A stretch of 64,000 nucleotides of DNA from Antedon mediterranea (lineage: Eukaryota; Echinodermata; Crinoidea; Comatulida; Antedonidae). The DNA is taken from the NCBI RefSeq assembly GCF_964355755.1, contig NC_092676.1:4136288-4200287 (forward strand), read 5' to 3'. Positions 46,101 through 58,100 of the stretch are shown piece by piece (position 1 is the stretch's first letter; the number at the start of each line of letters is the position of its first letter). The notes beneath the pieces were generated by a model, which was given only the letters and a program-made list of their open reading frames with translations, had not been told where the DNA came from and ran no database searches. Position numbers and translations under genes: made by a program.

Positions 46101-49100
46101 AACAAATTTTAATTTTTTAAATATTATATAATAATTCAAAATAAATTTTTATTGTAAATGTCACAATAAAAATATCATTATAACAAATAATACTAAAACT
46201 AAATAATTAGTATTTGTTTATGTAGTGATTTTGTTTTATGAGAATAACAATTATTAAAATAGGAATATATTTTATATTTTAACATTAAAATATTGATACA
46301 ATACAATGCATGCATTGTAGGATCAATTGTAATAATGGACTAATCATATGTACCTTATGATTTCATGATTATTTACAGTAAAAAGAATTTTAAAGTCAAC
46401 ATTATTTTTATTTGTAATTTATCCACCATGATTGAAGTATATATTTTTGTAAGATATAACAATTGAAAGTGAATCTGTATTTAATACATAATAGATAATA
46501 CATTTATTATATGGTTGCTATCAAACAATTACATTTGGTGAAGACATTTTATTTTAAGAAATTAAGTTATTAAATTATATTTACCACATTTTTATAAAAC
46601 TGACAAAATGTTTCTAAGTAGGCCTAATCAATATTTGTTTATGTACATTTTTGTTTATTTTAACAAAATAAGTTATTAAAATATACATTTGTATTTTAAC
46701 ATAGTATATTTTGACATAACTAAAGTACATACAATAGAGTACATGCAGTATAACTACCGGTACTGTATAATGTACAGGAATGTAGACATTTCAACATTTG
46801 AGGTGACAGAAAAACTAAAATAATTTAAAAACAGCTTGGATATTGTGATTTACTTATACTGTGCATTCTTTTTACTTTTAAGGAATTTGAGATGGAACCG
46901 AATAAGTACATTACAAGCCAATGCATTTGCTGGTTTGACAGCATTGGAAAAACTGTAAGTGTATTGCTTATGTTTGCTACTTTTACAATTTGGTTTTAAT
47001 CTAGAAATTAAATTACAAATTATTTTGAATTGTTGATTAAGCAATTATAATGGATTAATATTATTACATAATTTCACAATTTGTGATTGTATAAAAAAAT
47101 ATCTTTATAAATCACTAGTTTTTAGTTCATCCACCATGAATGAACTTTATTTTTGTGTACATAATAATTCTGAATTAATCTTAAATGTAAAATTTCACGA
47201 TGTAAATATCATTATAATGATTGTTATGCTAAATAATTATTATTTGTTTATGTAGTGATTTTGTTTTATGAGAATAAAAATTATTAAAATATAAATATAT
47301 ATTTTATATTTTGACATTAAAATGTTGATACAACACAATGCATCCATTGTAGGATCAATTGTAATAATGGAGTAATATGTACTTTATGATTTTCTATAAT
47401 TTCACAATTTGTGATCTTATAAAAAAACTTTAAAAATCAATAGTTTTTTGCTCGTCCAACATTAACAAACTTTATTTTTTTGAATAATATTATAATAATT
47501 CAAAATACATTTTTATTGTAACTGTCACAATATAAATATTATTATAACAAATGTTACTAAATAATTAGTATTTGTTTATTTAGTGATTTTGTTTTATGAT
47601 AATAAAAATTAATAAAATAAAAATATATATTTTGACATTAAATATTGATACAATACAGTGCATGTATTATAGGATCAATTGTAATAATGGACTAATAATA
47701 TGTACTTTATGATTTCATGATTATTTACAGTAAAACCAATTTTAAAATCAACATTTTTAAAATGTATCCACCATGATTGAACTATTTATTTTTGTAAGAT
47801 CTAACAATTGAAACTGAATCTGAATTACATATAGATAATACATTTATTATATGGTTGCTATCAAACAATTTGAATTTGTTGACATTTTGTTTTCAGAAAA
47901 TATGTTAATCAAATAAATTTACAACATTTTTATTTTAACATAGTATATTTTGACATAACTAAAGTACATACAATAGAGTACATGCAGTATAACTACTGTA
48001 TAATGTACAGGAATGTAGACATTTCAACATTTGAGGTGACAGAAAAACTAAAATAATTTTAAAACAGCTTGGATATATTGTGATTTACTTATATTTATTA
48101 CCAGCCAATGCATTTGCTGGTTTGACAGCATTGAAAACACTGTAAGTGTATTGCTTATGTTTGCTTACTTTTATCAATTTGGTTTTAATTTAGAAATTAA
48201 ATGAAAAATTATTTTACATTGTTGGTTAAACAATGATAATGGATTAATATTATTTATAAAATTTCACAATTTGTGATCTTGTAAAAACAAACTTAAAAAA
48301 TCAATAGTTTTTTGCTCATCCAACATGAATGAACTTTTTATAATATATAATATTTCAAAATGATTTTTTATTGTAAATGTCACAATATAAATATATTTTT
48401 GTAAATCAACAATTTCAGCCGTCGGGCTGCATGTTTTTTATTATATAAACCTGAATAAATAAATAAATAAATTATTACAATTGATCCTACAATACATGCA
48501 CTGTATTGTATAAACATTTTAATGTCAAAATATAAAATATGTAATCACTACATAACAAATACTAATTATTTAGTATAACAATCATTATAATGATATTTAT
48601 TGTGAAATTTTACAATTAATATTATTTTTAATTATTATGTATTACAGAAAAATAAATTTCATTCATGTTGGATGAATTAAAAACTAGTGATTTATAAATT
48701 TATTTTTTATAAGATCACAAATTGTAAAATTATGTAAATTATGTAATAATATTAATCCATTATCATTATACAGTTGTTGTACTGCATGTACTCTATTGTA
48801 TGTACTAGTGATGTCACAATATGATATGGGTAAATAAAAATGTATATTTTAATAACTTATTTTATCAAAATAAAATGTCTACAAAAAATTAAAATGTTTT
48901 GATAGCAACCATATAATAAATGTATTATCTATATGTAATACAGATTCGGTTTCAATTGCTATGTCATGGTGGATAAATTTAAAAATTGTTGATTTTAAAA
49001 TTAGTTTTACTGTAAATAATCATGAAATCATAAGGTACATATTATTAGTCCATTATTACAATTGATCCTACAATGCATTCACTGTATTGTATAAACATTT

Positions 49101-52100
49101 TAATGTCAAAATATAAAATATATATTTATATTTTAATAATTTTTATTCTCATAAAAAAAATCACTACATAAACAAAATACTAATTATTTAGTAACATTTG
49201 TTATAATGGTATATATATATATATGGAAACACAAATATTTAAAAAAATACCAAAATTTATACAAAATATAAAAAAATTTGAAAAATTCAGTTAAAAAAAT
49301 AAAATTATGTTAAAAAAATTACAAAATTTATATACAAATGCATAGGCCTATATATGTAAATATTTATAACATAGCCATCTTCAGCGTGATCAGTTTAGGT
49401 ACTGTTTAAATTAAGGATTCTACTTATAGTAAGGGCAGGCGAGGTCTTAAGACGGTTAGTTCTACAAACAGGTATATTAATTAGGGGTTTATGGACTAAT
49501 ATGTACTTTATGATTCCATGATAATTATTTACAGTAATTTTGTTTTAAGAAAATAAGAAATAAGTTATGAAAATATATTTACAAAAGTATATTTTGACAT
49601 ACTAAAGTATACAATAGATGGATTACATGCAGTATAGTGTATTTACTGTACTACAATTTAGTTTTAATTAAAAAGGTAAATTAGAAATTGTATTTTACAT
49701 TGTAGAACAATTATAACAAAATATTTAATATATAATTTCATTATTATGTGATTATAAGTTTAAACCCCACCTCACCAAAAAAAACCACAAACAACTGGTT
49801 TTTCGTATATGATAATATAGGCCTAATAAATCAAATATCAATTTTCAGTTGTTATTTTACAATATAAATATCATTTAAAATATCATTTAAGTTAATTTTA
49901 CTACATTTAGTATTTGTTTACTTTAACCAGAAAACAAACAAAAATAAAAGGGATAAATGCAGTGTTTATATTACCGTAAATCAATAGATAATTGGCAACT
50001 AACTTAATTAACTGCTAAAGCCCAAACTAGCAAGACCATAATGTGCATTATTTATCATATACTGTGTATTTTTTATCATTTAAGGTGGTTCATGAATGGT
50101 AACCAAATACACACATTGGAAGCCTATGCATTTGCCGGTTTGGAATCATTGACAGAACTGTGAGTATTTTTTCAATACTTGTACAAACTTCCTTATTTTT
50201 AAAAGAAACTTTATTTATTGTTGTTTTAGAACTATTCTAATTACTAGATGGTACGCTTGCTTCGCTCGCGTACCATCTAGGTCGTGCCCACAGATGGTTC
50301 TCGAATACATAATAATTTCAGCGTTAAAAAACTGGCGATTTCAAATGTACGTACCGCAGGACAATAATGTCGTTTACAGGAACGGATAAATAGACACTGT
50401 GATTTATGTACTAAACTAAAATTAGCACCCTGGGATTTACTTCCGAAAGAGAAACTTGTCACAAAATGAGACCAATTGTTTAAGTCAAATTTAAACAAAC
50501 TTAATTTGTGTTTTATATGTAACATTAGGGTTGAGGGATGGAAGAGGAACAATTTTTAAATATATTCTTTATCCATTTAGTAACGAAATATTAATTGTTT
50601 TCATGTTTTACAAATAATGTACCACTAAACCATGGAGGTATTTATACCCCCATGACTAAACACAAGTAAAACATTGCGATGTAATACTTTGTTGAAACTA
50701 TCACCGTCCTAGTCGATTGAAAAGTACAGTACGTATAACGATACATCACTACGACGTGTATATGTTTATATAATGTAAAACAATTTGTGAAAACCACCTC
50801 TATTCGGGGCAAATCATAAATTCGATTTAATCGTCAATAAATATTAAATTATCTAACTCAACTTAATTAGTAGGCCTAATGGTTTTCAATTGTTTCTTAG
50901 AGCTAATTCATACTTAAGTTGGTTCCTACCCTACCCACCAAAGTTGTTCTGCGTTTAGGGCATGTGATGCACTGTAGGCCTATCCTCTACTAAACATTCT
51001 AGAAATAACGCGCTATTTACCGAATTTTGCCCTTACGTAAATTTATATATAGATTCCAGTTGATACTGTATGTCATACTGCCCTAATATTGCTGTAACAC
51101 CGGTGCCAATCAATTTACATCTAACAACATGAATTATATTATTGTTTATATACATGAAAATTTTATTCAAAGATCTCTTTTGTCAATACATTTTTTATTA
51201 ATGAAAATTTACAATCATACAGTATCAAAACAACTTGGATGTATATGATTTTAATTACTATGAATCATTTTATTTTGAAGACGTTTGAATGGTCACAAAA
51301 TCAGTACATTGCCAGCTAATGCATTTAATGGTTTGACAGCATTGACAACACTGTAAGTGTTTTATTTAGTTCATAATACTTTTATAATTATTTTTTTTAA
51401 TTATACATTTTAAAATAAAATTTAATGAGAAAAAAGATAGATGCTGTTAATTTTACTCATTTGTTCTTTAGAATGGTTCCGAAACGTTGATCTTTTTTTG
51501 TCATTACATTTTATTTTAAAGTTATGTAGTAAACGTCTCTTAATTTGTAATTATGAATTCCTTTTTAAATTATAGTTAAATGTAAATCATGCAATTTTCT
51601 AAATGCAAATTTTAATGTAATGGTCCTATAGAGTAATTGTTTCACTTCATTTAATAATTAATATTTGATTAAAACTCCGAACAATGGGTCTTGATGTCCC
51701 CTTAAGGAGGTCCAGTAATATCATTTTCAGTATTTCTATCAAAATTATATTTACTGTCAAAAAGTATTTAGGTAACCGGTTACGGGATTATAAATACATG
51801 AAAAACCCCTTATTGTCAAAAATTGTCTGTGTGCCTATGGTACAGTAATATACGTTTATACAAATGTATTGATTTGCAATGAATGGAACATTCCAAATTA
51901 TTTGGTTTAACCATACTTGCATACCTCTATGGTTTAACACAAGTAGGTAAATTGATAGACCCTTGGAGAATAAACAGAAATAGTACTGTAATGCTATACA
52001 ATACTGCAAATAGGTATTAACCACTTTTGATCGCCATTTGAATCAAAAGTGTGTTGTACTGTTAGATATAATATAAACAAATATACTAATAAACTTTATC

Positions 52101-55100
52101 ACTTATTATAAACACATAATAATATAATACTTTATTACTGTCAGTTGTTTCTCAACGTTTGTATTAATTAATAATTACAAAAATATAAACGTATTAGTGG
52201 TCTTTAAATGTACTTTACTATTTCAATCGACCATGAGACAGTGACAGTTTATAAAGTATTAAATCGGAAATGTTTTACTCTAATTAGTGGTATATTATTT
52301 ATAGTATTAAGTAATGAAGGAAGAAAGTTTGTGGAAACAAACATATTGAATTTGAATTTAAATAATAGGTGTTTAAGACTATCTTCTGTTAGTTGAGGAA
52401 CATAGATTTAAGTATTTTTAAAAATTGTATTTATTTTGTTAATGCAAATTTTTAGAATTGTTAATTATACAAAAAAAATTGTTTTTTTTTCCTGTCCTCT
52501 TTTGGAAGTCTGTTTAATAAAAGGCCAAGTAATTAAATAGAAAAGACACACAAAGACTTTTGGGCGAGTGTCCGTTATGAGAGTTGTCCATTTACGAATG
52601 GTGTCCACACAGGGAGTTTTGGACCATTACTTAGGAAAGATAAAGCATCAAACTTTACAGTTTATTCTTTATTCTTTGTAGAAGGTTGGACGATAACCAA
52701 ATAAGGAAATTGCCAGCAAATGCATTTAATGGTTTGACAGCATTAAAAAAACTGTGAGTGTATCTCAAATTTATCCCAATTCATTAATTTACGTTTTAGA
52801 ATAATGACAGATTCATATTATTTAGTTTATCATTTCATAATGTGATCTTGTAACAAACAATTAATGAGAGGCAATGATCACCCAAGATCCATGAAATAAC
52901 ACCTTTGTACCAATAGGGTTACATGCTCTAGCATAATTTTAAAGGAAAAAAATTCACAAGAAAAGTTTAAGACTAATTAGCCGTGGATGGAAGAAGAAAT
53001 ATAATCAGAAAAATAAAGGGGTAAACACAGTGTTTATATACGGTAAGGTGTAGAAATCAATAGATAATTCACAACTAACTTAACTGCTCAAGCGTAAGCT
53101 AGCAAGACTATATACTATGCATTATTTATTATTTAAGGCGAATGAATGGTAACCAAATACACACATTGGAAGCCTATGCATTTTCTGGTTTGGAATCATT
53201 GACAGAACTGTGAGTATTTTTTCAATACTTCACTTTACCAACTTTCTAATTTCAAAAGAAATTGATTATTGTTTAGAACCATTATAATGTCAAATTATTC
53301 CAGTTAATACTGAATGTCATATAGACTGCCCTAACAAACATTGAGTAAACAGTGTCAGTCAATGGAATTACAATGAACAACATGAATTATATTGTGATCC
53401 TTTTGATTCCAAGATATTTTTTGTCACAAAAAAAGAAATAATGACATTTTACCATAATACTGTATCAAACAACTACTATATATATATATATATATGATGT
53501 ATATATTATATGATTTTCCTTAGTATGAATTATTTTATGTTGTAGTCAGTTAAGAAAATAATATCATAAAGTAGTTAAGTGTACTGTAGATTTGAATCCA
53601 ATTTGTTTGCTAAATATAAACGAAATATTTAACAAAGACACTAAGTTAGGGAAGGGCCGGACATATTGATAACCTTTGTAAAAATACAAAGAAAACAAAT
53701 AGGTGTTTTATATAAACTAAGATATTTGGTTTCTTTTAAAATAAATATTAATTTTAATATATAACTTCTTTATTTTACCGTTATTATTTATGGTATAGAA
53801 GTCTGGGGAAACACTCATATAATGTTACATTTTCTGATTTCATTTTATATAATTGTTTAAACAACTTAATATTATAGATGTTTAAAAGTTATGTTATATG
53901 TTTTGTGTTTTAATTATTATCATTTGTATTTATTATTTATATGCTATATTCATTTAATAACTATATCGGCGTCTATTAAAAAATTATTTATGTGTTACAT
54001 TTCGAAGGCCAAATCTCGCCAACCGAAAGCTTTTTATTTAGTCGTTTTGTCAAATAAGTAAATCATGTAATTATTATTATTTTACATTTTGTAAAAAAAG
54101 TCAAAAAGACTATGCATTATATTAAATAAAATAAACAGAAGGGCGTGAAAGATTACTGCAATTTTTGACTAAAAATCATGATCCTAATACATTAAAAGTT
54201 TTAATTTCTTTTGTGAGTTGTTGAAGCTTCCATAACATGAACAAGTGTTCGTTGCTATAGGTGTTTAGACAATCTCCTGTTAGTTGAGCAACATAGATTT
54301 AAGTAGTTTTAAAAACTGTATTCATTGTGATAATGCAAGTTTTTAGAAGTTAATAATACAACAAAAAATGTTTTTTTCCTGTCCTCTCTTGAAAGTCTGT
54401 TTCAATTATTAAATAATAAATTATTTTACATTGTTGGTTAAGCAATGACAATGGATTAATCACAATTTGTGGCTTATAAAAGATAATTTTTAAAAATCAC
54501 AGTTTTTAGTTCATCTATCATGAATGAACTTAATTTTTTTTTTAATTATTCCAAATCATTTATCCCCAAGTCAATTACAGTTTTCAACAACACCATTACT
54601 AGATACTTTGGTTCTGTTTAAGTAAATTGTTGTGTACTAGATGGTACGCTCGCTTCGCTCGCGTACCATCTAGGTCGTGCCCACAGATGGTTCTCGAATA
54701 CATAATAATTTCAGCATTAAAAAACTGGCGATTTCAAATGTACGTACCGCAGGACAAATACATGTCGTTTACAGGAACGAATAAATAGACAATTTGATTT
54801 ATGTACTCAACTAAAATTAGCACCCTGGGAATTACTTCCGAAAGAGAAACTTTTCACAAAATGAGACCAATTGTTTAAGTCAAATTTAAACAAACTTAAT
54901 TTGTGTTTTGTATGTAACATTAGGGTTGAGGGATGGGGAAGAGGATGGGTGCAAAGAGGAACAATTTTTAAATATATTCTTTATCTATTTAGTAACGAAA
55001 TATTAATTGTTTTCATGTTTTACAAATAATATACCACTAAACACAGTAAAACATTGCGATGTAATACTTTGTTGAAACTATCACCGTCCAAGTCGATTGA

Positions 55101-58100
55101 AATAGTACAGTACATGTAACGATACATCACTACGACGTGTATATGTTTATATAATGTAAAACAATTTGTGAAAACCACCTCTATTCGGGGAAAATCATAA
55201 ATTCGATTTAATCGTCAATAAATATTAAATTATCTAACTCAACTTAATAAGTAGGCCTAATGGTTTTCAATTGTTTCTTAGAGCCAATTCATACTTAAGT
55301 TGGTTCCTACCCTACCCACCAAAGTTGTTCTGCGTTTAGGGCATGTGATGTACCGTAGGCCTATCCTCTACTGGTTTTACAACGCTACTCATGCCAGTGA
55401 GAGAAGGGTGATGATGTGGGTGGTTTAATTGCAATAATAAAGATTTGTACATAATATACGGCGAGTGAAAACTCTAGCTCATTATCCGTTTAAAAAAAAA
55501 TGTATATCCAACCACTGCAGCACAGATTGAAAAAAAAAATGGATCGAATTTCTGTTATGAGTATACAGTACTTGCCTTTACGACGCCTGAGGGAATAGAC
55601 ACTTGAGGAACAGAGATTGGAATGTTCCATTCATCGCAAATCAATACATTTGTATAAACGTATATTAAATCTATCAAAATAATATTTTTTAAAGAAAATC
55701 GGCCTTTCTTCAACATTATGATGCTGTACTCGAGCTGTTCAACCGGTTTTCAGCTATTAAAAACAATTATCGTAGGAGGAAATAGGAAAATGCGAAGCAT
55801 CCTCGTATTATTGTGTGCGGGTATTTTTCAAGACGGAAATCCATTAGACAGTGTATACCACGATCGAAAAACACCCCTATTTGGGGCAAATCGTTGAACC
55901 TAAATTCGTTTTAATCGTCAATAACTAATTATCGAACTCAATTTAATTAGTAAACAGGGTTACATCAAGTGGTTAAAATCAGTACCGAAAGTACGAACCA
56001 ACTTTATATACCATCGAGTAAACATTCTAGAAATAACGCGCGATTTACCAAATTTTGCCCTTACGTAAATTTATATATAGATAACGTTTATGTGTAGTTT
56101 GTATAGCGTGTATAATGTTCTCATATATTTATTCATTTCTTAAAATAGTGTACAAAAAAAAACAGATTTCTGATTTGTTTTATTGAATCCAATTAATGCT
56201 GTGAGAGCAGCGAATTATTAATGTTATTATAAAGCAATATGTAGAGACAGCAGACTTTCTTCATCGGCATAATACTACTACTGTAGTTGGAAGCAGGAGT
56301 ACTTGTTACTCAGTATAACATTTTGATTTTCAATCATTCTGGAAGTATCCATTCATAATGTAATAATAATTTTACATTGCAGGTTAAACAACTATAACAA
56401 TAGATTTAATATTATTATATAATTTTATTATGTGATTTTATAACAAATTAGTTACAAAAAAAAAACCCAAAAACAACCGGTTTTTAATTAATTCATAATG
56501 AATTATTTTTATTTTTTTGTAAGATAGGCCTAATATAAATATAATTTAAGTGAGATTTTCTACATTTAGTATTTGCTTATGTAGTGATTTTGTTATCAAA
56601 TTATAAATATATTTTTTTAATATTAACAATTACTTTGTATTTCTCTTACTTTGAAGGATATTGCACATCGGGCAAGTCATTGGATATCGGTATTTTTTTT
56701 AAAAATTATTCTTATGAATTTCTTTTGATTAATAATTCATTAGTTCAATATATGTACTGCAAAAATGAATTCATATATGCCATGCAGTTGTTTGAAATGT
56801 TTAATTTTGATAACACATCTAAGTATAGCATTTAAATATTTCCATTCCGTTCAGGGTTAAGTGGTACTACTATCACTACAGTTTTCCTTAAAACAAATTA
56901 GTTTACGGCCATTGCGGCTCTTCTCCACGTTCAAACATTTGAGAGACATCTATTTATTTCCTTTGAGACTTATTATAGGCTAACATTGGCAGAATTGTAA
57001 ATTGTTATAGAAATTTGTCTTGCGACATCAACATAAAGTCTAAAAAAAGCACAAAAAAAATAAGTGTAATGACAAATATGCTTAATTTTGTATAAAATTT
57101 AAAGTAATTGAGTAAACAATTTTTTCTTTCCTTTTCACAACATAATTTAGGTGGCTCTGAGAACAAATTTGTAATTGTTTACTTATAATATTAAATATCA
57201 ATGAATAAATGAATGTGAACAAAACAAGGCTATCAAATTAAATTAATGAAATCACTTTTTCTAAACCTTAAACCTATTCTTAAAAAAACAAGGCCAACAT
57301 CCATTAAGTCGCGTGCTACAATGCATAGTGATACCGGACCGACCGACAGACCGACCGACCGGCATAGTGAACAATAGAGTCGCGTCCACGCGACTAAAAA
57401 GGCATAATTTTGACGAATTTTTGAACTTTTTCATCAAAAACGTGCGCAAATTATCCAATTCGACGTGCTCGTATGACGTAATTTTAAGTCAAAACTGTTT
57501 AAAAGTTGGTAAAATTATTAGAAAAGGCTGCAAAAACATAAATCCCGCGAAAAAAGTATGTATTTAACGCTACGTGCGCACCGCGCGCGTAAACATTTGC
57601 GCGCGTATGGGAATTTTTGACATGCTCAAAATGACAAGAAACGCGTAGAAAGTTGATTAAAAATTAATTTTGCGCATTTTAAAATTTTAAATGCGCGCGC
57701 GCGCGTAACTTTGTGTAAAACACACATTTTTTTTCAACAGAAAGTTAGCGCCTGATATGAATTAAACTTTTGCAAAGCTTCAATTTAAAATGTTATTTGG
57801 TTTTTGCCCTATGTTTAATACGAGAAAATCGTTAAATCGCGCGTAAATCACGTTGCGCAACTCTAACGTCATTCAAAATAGGATGTCCACAATTTCACGT
57901 AAATGCCCACATGTTGACAGTTCAAAAAGTACAGAAAAGCAATAAAACCCATAGTAATACCGGACCGACAGACCGACCGACATAGTGAACTATAGAGTCG
58001 CGTCTACGCGACTAATAAACTTGCCTAACATTATTCAAATTGCTTCTTATACTTCTACCTTTTTACTAATTCATTTCTTATACTAATGTATAATCTTGTT

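Noticed and set aside
48098-48141. Functional LRR exon using CCAG as a new acceptor
   Set aside because: The exon would be 37 nt and break the 2-2 phase.
50277-50552. 91-codon minus frame, also seen at 20827-21015 on the plus strand
   Set aside because: Part of Helitron family 1, the same sequence in each copy, with no replication-protein motif.
52208-52396. 62-codon open frame
   Set aside because: Overlaps decayed Helitron sequence and has no recognisable features.
56656-56700. Possible extra LRR exon
   Set aside because: An acceptor-like TTTGAAG is present, but the downstream codons do not show LxLxxNxI.
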